From contig NZ_CP012201.1 of NCBI RefSeq assembly GCF_001191005.1, positions 6,014,001 through 6,078,000 of the forward strand: a stretch of DNA of 64,000 bases, written 5' to 3'. A program made the position numbers and the translations under genes. The notes below the pieces were generated by a model. The model did not search any database. It was not told where the DNA came from and saw nothing but the letters and a program-made list of their open reading frames with translations. Source of the stretch: Massilia sp. NR 4-1 (GTDB lineage: Bacteria > Pseudomonadota > Gammaproteobacteria > Burkholderiales > Burkholderiaceae_D). Of the stretch, positions 36,801 through 43,621 are shown piece by piece. Each line of letters starts with the position of its first letter. Within the stretch, counting starts at the first letter, position 1.

Positions 36801-38056
36801 GCGTGCAGGACGCCAACGCCTTCGGCCGCGGCGACCTGGTCGATGCCATCATCGCCGACATCCGCGCCCAGATCACGATCAATGTGCTGACCACCGACTT
36901 CAAGCCGGAACAGCTGCCCGCCCACCACTTCATGAACTTCAAGGTGGTGGACGAGCATGGCCGCCAGCTCGATATGGGCCGCAACCTGGCCACCCTGCAG
37001 GCCGAATACGGCAGCCAGGCGCGCCAGAGCTTCCAGAAGATGGCGGAAGCCACGCCGGCGCAACTGGCGCAGCTGACCGGCGGTGCGGTCCCGGCATCGG
37101 CCGCCGCGCCGGCGGCCGGCAAGGCGCACGGCGGCATCGCCGCGGGACAGCGCGACAAGGCGCCGCCGCCGGGCGCTCCCGCCGCGGCGCCGGCCGCGCC
37201 ATCGGCCCACAGCAACATCACCGGCTGGAGCTTCGGCGAATTGCCCGAGCTGCTGGAAATCACCCAGGGTAAACTGAGCCTGATCGGCTTCCCGGCCCTG
37301 GTGGACAAAGGCACGCACTGCGACCTGGAGGTGTTCGACGATCCGAACGTGGCCATGCGCACCCACCGCGTCGGCCTGCGCCGCCTGTTCGCCCTGCAGA
37401 TGAAGGACCAGATCAAGTTCGTGGAAAAGAGCATCCCCAACCTGCAGCAGATGGGCATGCAGTTCATGGCCATGGGCACGCAGGAAGAGCTGCGCGACCA
37501 GATCATTGCCAAGGCGCTCGATATCGCCTGCCTGCAGGATCCGTTGCCGACCGACGAAGCGAGCTTCCTCAAGCGCAAGGACGAAGGCAAGTCGCGCCTG
37601 GTGCTGCTGGTGAACGAGATTGCGCGCCTGGTTTCGCAAGTGCTGACCGAATTCCACGGTCTGCCCAAGCGCCTGCAAGGCCTGAACCCGCAGGCCGCGC
37701 AGGATATGCAAGGCCAGCTGCAAGGCCTGGTGCACAAGCGCTTCCTGCAAGACAGCGAGTTCAGCCAGCTGGCCCACTTCCCGCGCTATCTGAAGGCGAT
37801 GAACGTGCGCATCGAAAAGCTGCGCGCCGATCCCGCGCGCGACGCCAAAGCCATGTCGGAATGGCAGCAGGCCGCCGCCCCGTATCTGCGCCTGGCGCGC
37901 GACAAGTCGGCCGGCAAGAACACCGACCCCAAAATGGCCGAATACCGCTGGCTGCTGGAAGAGCTGCGCGTCTCCCTGTTCGCGCAGGAACTGCGCACGC
38001 CGATGCCGGTGTCGGTCAAGCGTTTGGCGAAGGTGTGGGAGTCGATGCTGCGCTGA
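33812..38056 (+). CDS. hrpA: ATP-dependent RNA helicase HrpA
   Basis: DEAH-box helicase of 1414 aa, longer than the E. coli protein (about 1300). Walker A is SGETGSGKTTQLPKICLE, the DEAH box is IIIDEAHERSLNIDF, and motif VI is QRAGRCGRV. The helicase-associated, OB-fold and DUF3418 C-terminal regions follow. The extra length comes from a 110-residue Pro/Ala/Gly-rich N-terminal tail and a second Ala/Pro-rich insert near residue 1090-1130. In E. coli HrpA acts on stalled ribosomes. It is divergent from argA and ends at a bidirectional terminator. Confidence 0.96.
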   Translation: MSEASNKSPSRPAPAEKGAPQALTPPARQPGARPQRAPAPAGAVPPGGPRGAPQQPAQTARAGGAQSGGRPASAPGGAALQGQGRREERPRLTDEERAARQAARAAETAFRNPMPPITFPEELPVSGRREEIAQALRKHQVVIVSGETGSGKTTQLPKICLELGRGQKGLIGHTQPRRIAASSTAKRIAQELGTPLGENVGYKVRFNDTLSKGAAVKLMTDGILLAETQTDPLLKAYDTIIIDEAHERSLNIDFLLGYLKQLLPRRPDLKIIITSATIDAERFARHFGLEGKPPVPVIEVSGRLYAVEVRYRPVERDPVALPGADSGKPPSKAAAAREKRDLMDAVIDGVDEVCRIGSGDVLVFLPGEREIRDAAEALRKHHPPHVEILPLFARLSVEEQDRVFRTTNARRIVLATNVAETSLTVPGIRYVVDAGLARVKRYSYRNKVEQLQIEPVAQSAANQRAGRCGRVADGVCIRLYDEQDYLQRPKFTDPEILRSSLASVILRMKSLHLTDVETFPFIEPPLARAIADGYQLLQELGAVDENNRLTPLGRKLAKLPLDPRVGRMILAAQENACLTEVLIVAAALSVQDPRDRPIEHQQAADEAHKKFADEKSEFLSYLKIWRWFEQAIEHKKTNRQLQDNCRSNFLSQLRLREWRDVHSQLLTIVKEQGWRMNEAPATYEQLHLALLTGLLGNLGFKQDDEPGAGYLGARGIRFHVWPGSSLSKKPGKWIVAAELVETTRLYARCVAQIQPEWVEKIGGHLLKKSWGEPRWEKRPAQVTAAEKATLYGLTVYSQRRINYGLRNPVEAREIFIRDALVGGDFDTRAPFFIHNHKLVKEIENLEHKSRRQDVLVDDQLIEAFYDKLIPADVVNGAGFEKWHKDATAGDPKLLFLNRDDLMRHEAAGVTTELFPKKMMVTGLEMQLSYHFEPGSVRDGVTLTVPLYALNQLPRERCEWLVPGMLKEKVHLLLKSLPQKQRRHMVPLPDYSAKFCERVQDANAFGRGDLVDAIIADIRAQITINVLTTDFKPEQLPAHHFMNFKVVDEHGRQLDMGRNLATLQAEYGSQARQSFQKMAEATPAQLAQLTGGAVPASAAAPAAGKAHGGIAAGQRDKAPPPGAPAAAPAAPSAHSNITGWSFGELPELLEITQGKLSLIGFPALVDKGTHCDLEVFDDPNVAMRTHRVGLRRLFALQMKDQIKFVEKSIPNLQQMGMQFMAMGTQEELRDQIIAKALDIACLQDPLPTDEASFLKRKDEGKSRLVLLVNEIARLVSQVLTEFHGLPKRLQGLNPQAAQDMQGQLQGLVHKRFLQDSEFSQLAHFPRYLKAMNVRIEKLRADPARDAKAMSEWQQAAAPYLRLARDKSAGKNTDPKMAEYRWLLEELRVSLFAQELRTPMPVSVKRLAKVWESMLR

Positions 38057-38076
38057 GGCGGCAACATCCTGGATGA

Positions 38077-38102
38077 CAAAGGGCGGCCGCAGCCGCCCTT
38101 TG
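38077..38102. terminator. Strong bidirectional terminator after hrpA
   Basis: CAAAGGGCGGC (38077-38087) and GCCGCCCTTTG (38092-38102) form a perfect 11-base stem with loop CGCA between two convergent genes; A and T tracts lie within the stem ends. Confidence 0.8.
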
Positions 38103-38118
38103 CGTTTACCGGCAGGGC

Positions 38119-38649
38119 TTAATAATTGCGGCCGGTTTTATCGCCGCTCAGATTGCCGGATTCGCTGCCCTGGCTATAGCCGCTGCCGCTTTGCAGGCTG
38201 CTGCTGCCCTGGCCCATCACGCTGCCGCTGGTGGTGCGGTGGCCGGGCAGGGCTTCCTGGGTGCCGTAGAAGTCATGTACCTGGGTGCCGAATTCGGCGC
38301 TGGCCATATCGGGCCAGCGGTCTTTGTCGAAGCCCGGTGCATTGCGCAGGCTCTCCTTGTCGATATCGAGCAGGAAGCGTTTGTTCACGGTGTCGAGCTG
38401 CAGGCTTTGCCACGGCACGGCGAACAGCTTGTCGCCCATGCCCAGCCAGCCGCCGAAGGACAGCACGGCATAGGCGATCTGGCCGGTCTGCATGTCGAGC
38501 ATGATTTCCTTGATATCGCCCAGGTCTTCTTCCTGGCGGTTGTACACATCTTCGCCGACCAGCGTGTCGGCGCCCATCAGGCGCGGACCGGGGCCTTGCT
38601 CATCGCGGTCGCGGTAAATGCCAAATGGATCTCGGTCTAGATAGCTCAT
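38119..38649 (-). CDS. PRC-barrel domain protein
   Basis: 176 aa. The start at 38649 follows a good ribosome site (AGGAG) and gives MSYLDRDPFGIYRDRDEQGP. A PRC-barrel spans about residues 25-110 (GADTLVGEDVYNRQEEDLGD, YAVLSFGGWLGMGDKLFAVP). The C-terminal 50 residues are Ser/Gly/Gln-rich and disordered. Proteins like this are often stress-linked in soil bacteria, but the role is not established. Confidence 0.85.
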   Translation of the reverse strand: MSYLDRDPFGIYRDRDEQGPGPRLMGADTLVGEDVYNRQEEDLGDIKEIMLDMQTGQIAYAVLSFGGWLGMGDKLFAVPWQSLQLDTVNKRFLLDIDKESLRNAPGFDKDRWPDMASAEFGTQVHDFYGTQEALPGHRTTSGSVMGQGSSSLQSGSGYSQGSESGNLSGDKTGRNY

Positions 38650-38820
38650 CTGCTTCTCCTTGAATCGGATGGAAGTCCGTCCGGGTGGACGGCTGGAAAT
38701 CAGCATAGTCCAAATCATTTTTGCGTGTACTTGACCGGATTCAATGGTGTGCCAGCGCACCGATGCTTCAGCACGGCAGGCGTAGACTGCGTACATTAGG
38801 GATTCGTGCGGGAGGCGCGG

Positions 38821-40032
38821 GTGGCGAAGCTGACGGCGGGAACGCGTCTGTTGCGAAGTCTGATGAAGGCCGGGAAGGCCCAGCAGCGCGCGGCGGACAA
38901 GATGGTGAAATCGGTATTAAAAGCCTCGGCAAAGGCTGTTAAAACGGCGGAGGCGGCCGGTAAGGCAGCGGCGAAAAGCGCTGCCAAAGCTGGCGCCAGC
39001 CCGGCGGCAAAACGCGGCATGGCGCTCACACAAGCCGGATCGCCAAAGCGCCGGCCAGGCGCTCCCGCGCATGCGCTTTCCGGTCTGGCTGCGGCGCCTT
39101 TGCCGCAGCGCGCGGAGCCGGTTGCGCCGGGAAAATGGCTGGCTGCGCATTATCCTGTTCCCGCGCAGGCCGGATTACCGCCGCGGCGCATGAGCTATTG
39201 GCTGTACCTGCCGCACGGCGTCCCATCCGATGCGCGCTTGCCGCTGCTGGTGATGCTGCATGGTTGCCAGCAGACCGCGACGCAGTTCGCGCAAGGCACG
39301 CGGATGAACTGGCTGGCCGAGCAAAAGGGCTATGCGGTGCTGTATCCGCAGCAGTTGCTCAGCTCCCATTCGCAGCGCTGCTGGAAGTGGTATGACAAGG
39401 CCACGCAGGAAGGCGGTGGCGATACCGCTCTGCTGGTCGGCATCGTGGACAGGGTGGCGGCCCAGCATCCCATTGACCGCCGCCGCATTTATGCCTGCGG
39501 CATCTCGGCGGGAGCGGGCATGGCGAATATCCTGGCGCTGAATCATCCGGAATTGTTCGCGGCGGTGGGCTTGCATTCCGGTCCGGTCTTCGGTGGAGGG
39601 CATAGCAGGATCGGTGCGCTGGGTGTCATGCAGCATGGTGCGGGACCGCGCGGCGAGCTGGCGATCCGCGAAATTCTGGCGCGCCGTGCCGTTTTCCCAT
39701 TGATGCCAGCCATCCTGATCCAGGGTGAAGGCGACAAGGTGGTGCGGCCGGTGAACCAGCAGCAGCTGGTGCAGCAAAGCCTGCTGTTGAATGGCCTGCC
39801 CGCGCATACGCCGGTCAGGACGACCTTGAAAACGGGGCGGGGAAGCCGCCACAACGCCCACCGCATCCAGGATTTCTACGTGGGCCGCAAGCTGCTGCTG
39901 CGCGTGGCCAGCGTCGATGCGCTGGACCATGCCTGGAGCGGCGGCGACGCCAGCCTCGCTTTCAACGCCGCCGCCGGGCCGGACGCCAGCAAGATGATGC
40001 TGGATTTCTTCGGCCGCCACCGGCGCGGCTGA
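38821..40032 (+). CDS. PHB depolymerase family esterase with Ala/Lys-rich N-terminus
   Basis: About 403 aa. The catalytic alpha/beta-hydrolase domain has an oxyanion region LLVMLHGCQQTATQFAQGTR, nucleophile elbow CGISAGAGMAN, aspartate in IQGEGDKVVRP and histidine in ALDHAWSGG. There is no Sec signal. Instead the first 75 residues are Ala/Lys-rich helix (KAGKAQQRAADKMVKSVLK), resembling phasin or granule-binding segments. GTG at 38821 is chosen because GGGAGG lies five bases ahead; GTG at 38806 is the alternative. The family hydrolyses polyhydroxyalkanoates or related esters. Confidence 0.8.
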   Translation: MAKLTAGTRLLRSLMKAGKAQQRAADKMVKSVLKASAKAVKTAEAAGKAAAKSAAKAGASPAAKRGMALTQAGSPKRRPGAPAHALSGLAAAPLPQRAEPVAPGKWLAAHYPVPAQAGLPPRRMSYWLYLPHGVPSDARLPLLVMLHGCQQTATQFAQGTRMNWLAEQKGYAVLYPQQLLSSHSQRCWKWYDKATQEGGGDTALLVGIVDRVAAQHPIDRRRIYACGISAGAGMANILALNHPELFAAVGLHSGPVFGGGHSRIGALGVMQHGAGPRGELAIREILARRAVFPLMPAILIQGEGDKVVRPVNQQQLVQQSLLLNGLPAHTPVRTTLKTGRGSRHNAHRIQDFYVGRKLLLRVASVDALDHAWSGGDASLAFNAAAGPDASKMMLDFFGRHRRG

Positions 40033-40049
40033 TCTCGTACCAAAAGCGC

Positions 40050-41294
40050 TTACAGGAAGAAGGCGGCGGCCGCCACGGCGGTCGGCGCCAGTGCGCCCAG
40101 CAGCAGGCCGATGGCGCTGATCGATTCGTCGCGGAAGCCGCGCCGCAGCAGGGCCACGCCGGCCGGATTTGGCGCGTTGGCGATCACCGTCAGGCCGCCG
40201 CCCGCCACCGCACCCGCCACGAGCATGTATTGCGCCTGCGGCGCCATGCCTTCGATCAGCGAGCCGAGATAGGTGAGGGCGGCATTGTCGGTGATCGCGG
40301 TCAGGCCGAGCGCGCCGAAGAACAGCGCCACCGGCTGCAGTTGCGAAACGATGGGCTGCAGCCACCATTGCTGCATGCCGCCCAGGACCACGAGGCCGGC
40401 CAGGAAGAAGCCGACCAGCAGGCCTTCCTTCAGGATCAGCGGGCTTTGGTAGCGCTGGTAAGCCTGGGTGAAGCCGAGGAAGAACAGGAAGATGCCGAGG
40501 AAGAGCACCGGATGGTGGGCCAGCAGCACCACGGCGGCCAGGCAGCCCAGATGCAGCAGACAGACCGGCAGCGGCACCGCTTCCGGCTTGCTCAGCGCGT
40601 CCTGCTCGGCGCTGGCGGCGCGCAGATGCCTGCCCAGCATGAAGGTGACGACGCTGGCGTTGAGCAGCACGGCCAACGCGGCCTTCCAGCCGAACTGGGA
40701 CGCCATGAAGGCGCTGTCCCACTGCCAAGTGGCGGCCACCATCAGCACCGGCGGCGCGGCGTAGGAGGTCAGCGTGCCGCCGATGGAGACATTGACGAAG
40801 AGGACGCCCAGCGCGCCGTATTTCAGCCATTCCGGCACGCCGGCGCGGAACACCTGCGGCGCCAGCATCAGCGCGGCCAGCGTCATGGCGGCCGGTTCGG
40901 TGATCAGGGAGCCGGCCAGCGGCACCAGGGCCAGTCCCAGCCAGACCAGGGCCACTTCGGTGCGCGCCGGCGCCAGGCGGGCCATGCCGCTCAGCAGGCG
41001 CTGCACGATGTCCAACACCGGGCGCGAAGCTGCCACCACCATCACCACGAAGACAAAGAGCGGCTCCGTATATTGCCGCGTTTCGGCGTAGGCGATGGCG
41101 TTTTCGCCGCCGGCCACGAAGGCCATCAGCACGATCAGGATAAAGGCCCAGAAGCCGAAGACCACCTCGACCTCGCCCAGCAAATGGAACAGGCCCGCGT
41201 GGCGCGGATAGCGGTGCGAGAGTTTTTCGAAGGATTTGGCGCTGAAGGTGTGCAGCAGGGCGAGGGCAAACAGGATGGCGCCGATCAGTTGCAT
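40050..41294 (-). CDS. Putative Na+/H+ antiporter family membrane protein
   Basis: 414 aa, about eleven hydrophobic segments. The start at 41294 gives MQLIGAILFALALLHTFSAK, a clean first membrane helix; the longer frame to 41372 only adds a charged, unrelated stretch. SLITEPAAMTLAALML, NVSIGGTLTSYAAPPVLMV and TAITDNAALTYLGS are polar motifs inside helices, as in ion-transporter (NhaD/ArsB-like) proteins. Ion specificity cannot be read from the sequence. It is convergent with the esterase gene and divergent from imuA. Confidence 0.78.
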   Translation of the reverse strand: MQLIGAILFALALLHTFSAKSFEKLSHRYPRHAGLFHLLGEVEVVFGFWAFILIVLMAFVAGGENAIAYAETRQYTEPLFVFVVMVVAASRPVLDIVQRLLSGMARLAPARTEVALVWLGLALVPLAGSLITEPAAMTLAALMLAPQVFRAGVPEWLKYGALGVLFVNVSIGGTLTSYAAPPVLMVAATWQWDSAFMASQFGWKAALAVLLNASVVTFMLGRHLRAASAEQDALSKPEAVPLPVCLLHLGCLAAVVLLAHHPVLFLGIFLFFLGFTQAYQRYQSPLILKEGLLVGFFLAGLVVLGGMQQWWLQPIVSQLQPVALFFGALGLTAITDNAALTYLGSLIEGMAPQAQYMLVAGAVAGGGLTVIANAPNPAGVALLRRGFRDESISAIGLLLGALAPTAVAAAAFFL

Positions 41295-41404
41295 GGTTTT
41301 CAAGGGGGCGGTCCTTTGGGCGGGTAGCAATATTGATGATTCTATCAGGTGGCGCGCACGCTTCGTCCGCAAGTAAACCTTGCCAAAACCGGCGCCAGCT
41401 AGTA

Positions 41405-41420
41405 CTGTGTATTTATACAG
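41405..41420 (+). promoter_or_regulatory. LexA (SOS) box ahead of imuA-imuB
   Basis: CTGTGTATTTATACAG matches the LexA consensus CTGT-N8-ACAG exactly, with the AT-rich alternating core. It lies 21 bases before the imuA start, so the pair should be DNA-damage inducible. Confidence 0.9.
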
Positions 41421-41441
41421 TATTTATCGCTTTTATCGACC

Positions 41442-42149
41442 ATGGCCCGATCCGACCACTCTTCACCGCCCGCGCCCGGGGAGTTGCATCCCTCGCTGTG
41501 GCTGGCTTCGCAGCTGGCGCAGGCGGCCACGCGCTGCGTGGATACCGGCTATGCGGCCTTGTCGGCCCAGCTGCCGGGCGGCGGCTGGCCGGCCGGCCAA
41601 TTGATCGAGCTGCTGCTGCAGCAGACGGGCATGGGTGAAATTCGCCTGCTGCATCCGGCCCTGGCCAGCCTGCAGCGGCCGGTGGTCTTGCTGCAGCCGC
41701 CCCAGGTGCCGCAGACCCTGGGCTTGTCCGAGCTGGGTCTGCCGCCATCGCAACTGATCTGGATACGCAGCAAGGGCGCCGACAGCCTGTGGGCAGCCGA
41801 ACAGATATTGCGCAGCGGCTGCTGCGGCGCCTTGCTGCTGTGGCAGCAGCAGGTGCGCGGCGAAAACCTGCGCCGCCTGCATCTGGCGGCGCAAAGCGGC
41901 GAGACGCTGTTCTGCCTGATGCGTCCGCTGAGCGCCGAACGCGAAGCCTCGCCCGCGCCGCTGCGCCTGGCGCTGCGCACGGCGGCGGGCGGCATCGACA
42001 TCGGCTTCGTCAAACGGCGCGGACCGCGGCGCGATGCGCCCTTGTTTTTACCTTTATTACCGTCACTGCTACAACGCCATGCGCCTCTGGATCGGCCTGC
42101 ATCTGCCCCGGCTCCCGCTCGAAGTATTCAGCCCGCGCTGGTCGGTTGA
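41442..42149 (+). CDS. imuA: ImuA-like translesion synthesis accessory protein
   Basis: 235 aa, a RecA-like protein lacking much of the RecA core, as in ImuA/SulA-related proteins of damage-induced mutagenesis cassettes. LHPSLWLASQLAQ, LPGGGWPAGQLIELLLQQTG (in place of Walker A) and EQILRSGCCGALLLWQQQV are typical. ImuA assists ImuB and DnaE2 in error-prone bypass. It follows a LexA box and its 3' end overlaps imuB out of frame by 71 bases. Confidence 0.9.
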   Translation: MARSDHSSPPAPGELHPSLWLASQLAQAATRCVDTGYAALSAQLPGGGWPAGQLIELLLQQTGMGEIRLLHPALASLQRPVVLLQPPQVPQTLGLSELGLPPSQLIWIRSKGADSLWAAEQILRSGCCGALLLWQQQVRGENLRRLHLAAQSGETLFCLMRPLSAEREASPAPLRLALRTAAGGIDIGFVKRRGPRRDAPLFLPLLPSLLQRHAPLDRPASAPAPARSIQPALVG

Positions 42150-43545
42150 TACCGGCATCGTCGTGCTGGAGCAGGAGGCCGTGCTGGCCGCCTCGCCGCT
42201 GGCGCGCGCGGCCGGCGTGCGTCCCGGCATGCGCCGCGCCGGCGCGCTGATGATGGCGCCCGAGGCCCAGCTGTACGAACGCGCGCCGCTGCGGGAGGCG
42301 GAAGCCTTGCAAGCCGTCGCCATGGCCCTGCTGCAATTTACACCCCAGGTAGCGGAGGGTGAGGAAGCGACCCTGCTGCTGGACGTGGGCGCCAGCCTGC
42401 GCCTGTTCGGCGGCATCCGCAGCTTATGCCGCAAGGTGCGCCACAGCTTGCGCGCGCTCGGCTACAGCGCGCGTCTTAGCACGGCGCCCACCGCGCGCGG
42501 CGCCTGGCTGCTGGCGCGCAGCGGGGCAGGGCGCGCGCTGAAGCTGTCCACGCTGGAACGCAAGCTGGATGGCCTGCCTGTGAGCCTGCTGCCGCCGCTG
42601 CGGCCGTATTTGGGCTGGCTGGAAGGCATCGGCTGTCTGACCCTGGGCGAGCTGGGACGGCTGCCGCGTCCCGGCCTGCAGCGCCGCTGCGGCGCCGCCG
42701 TGCTGGAGATGCAGGATGCCGCGCGCGGTGAACGTCCCGAAATGTTTGAGTGGATTGAAGCACCGGCCAGCTTCCGCGCCCGACTCGAACTGTTCGACCG
42801 CATCGACGACGCGGCCTTGCTGCTGTCCGGCGCCTGCCGCCTGTTGCAGCAGCTGTGCGGCTGGCTGTGCGCGCGCCACTTTGCCGTCGAACGCATCCGC
42901 CTGTCGCTGGAGCATGAACGGGGAAGAGTGGCACGGCCGCCGACCGCGATCGAAATCGCCCTGGCCGAGCCGGTGTGGCGCGACGAGCATCTGCTGCGCC
43001 TGCTGAAAGAACGGCTGGCCAAGACCCAGCTCGAAGCCCACGTCATCGGTTTGACGCTGGAAGCGCCCGACGTCAAACCGATGGCGCCGCTCAGCGACAC
43101 CTTGTTCCCCGAGCCGGGTGGCAGCAAGGAAGACCGCCAGCGTCTGTTCGAACTGCTGGTGGCGCGGCTGGGGACGGAGAATGTGCTGCAACCCTCGCCG
43201 CGCGCCGACTACCGCCCCGAGCATGCCAACGCCTGGGTGCCGGTGCAGGAAAAATTGCGTCCCGCCCAGGTGCAAGCGCAGATGCCGCCGCAGCGCCTGC
43301 CCCGTCCCGCCTGGCTATTGGCCAAGCCGATCGAGCTGATCCTGCGCGAGCACCGTCCCTATTACAACTCCCCGCTGCGCACGGTCTCGCCGGCCGAGCG
43401 CATCGAAGGCGGCTGGTGGAACGGCACCGAAGCACGCGACTACTTCGTCGCCGAAGGCCGGGACCACGCCTACTACTGGATCTACCGCGAACGCCTGGGC
43501 GGCGCCGCCACTCCCCGCTGGTATCTGCACGGCATGTTCGGCTAA
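42079..43545 (+). CDS. imuB: ImuB, catalytically inactive Y-family polymerase homologue
   Basis: 488 aa. The start at 42079 gives MRLWIGLHLPRLPLEVFSPR, the usual ImuB N-terminus; a longer frame to 42034 lies entirely within imuA. The Y-family palm region is present (ARAAGVRPGMRRAGALMMAP; LLDVGASLRLFGG; YSARLSTAPTARGAWLLAR), but the early acidic residue that binds metal in active enzymes is replaced in WIGLHLPRLPLE, as in other ImuB proteins. ImuB acts as a hub for the sliding clamp and DnaE2. dnaE2 does not follow. Confidence 0.92.
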   Translation: MRLWIGLHLPRLPLEVFSPRWSVDTGIVVLEQEAVLAASPLARAAGVRPGMRRAGALMMAPEAQLYERAPLREAEALQAVAMALLQFTPQVAEGEEATLLLDVGASLRLFGGIRSLCRKVRHSLRALGYSARLSTAPTARGAWLLARSGAGRALKLSTLERKLDGLPVSLLPPLRPYLGWLEGIGCLTLGELGRLPRPGLQRRCGAAVLEMQDAARGERPEMFEWIEAPASFRARLELFDRIDDAALLLSGACRLLQQLCGWLCARHFAVERIRLSLEHERGRVARPPTAIEIALAEPVWRDEHLLRLLKERLAKTQLEAHVIGLTLEAPDVKPMAPLSDTLFPEPGGSKEDRQRLFELLVARLGTENVLQPSPRADYRPEHANAWVPVQEKLRPAQVQAQMPPQRLPRPAWLLAKPIELILREHRPYYNSPLRTVSPAERIEGGWWNGTEARDYFVAEGRDHAYYWIYRERLGGAATPRWYLHGMFG

Positions 43546-43558
43546 AACGCAGGCCCAT

Positions 43559-43616
43559 GGCCGAGCCAGTGTCCACCTTGGTGCCTGGCAGCAAGGCGGA
43601 CAAGGACTGGGCTGTG
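43559..43616. terminator. Imperfect palindrome between imuB and the M61 gene; copy 2 of a dispersed repeat
   Basis: GCCGAGCCAGTGTCCACCTT and the later GCAAGGCGGACAAGGACTGG are near-complementary around a TGCCTGG centre. The whole 58-base element aligns with 15333-15390, most positions being identical. It sits between convergent genes, a terminator position. Confidence 0.6.
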
Positions 43617-43621
43617 GGGGC

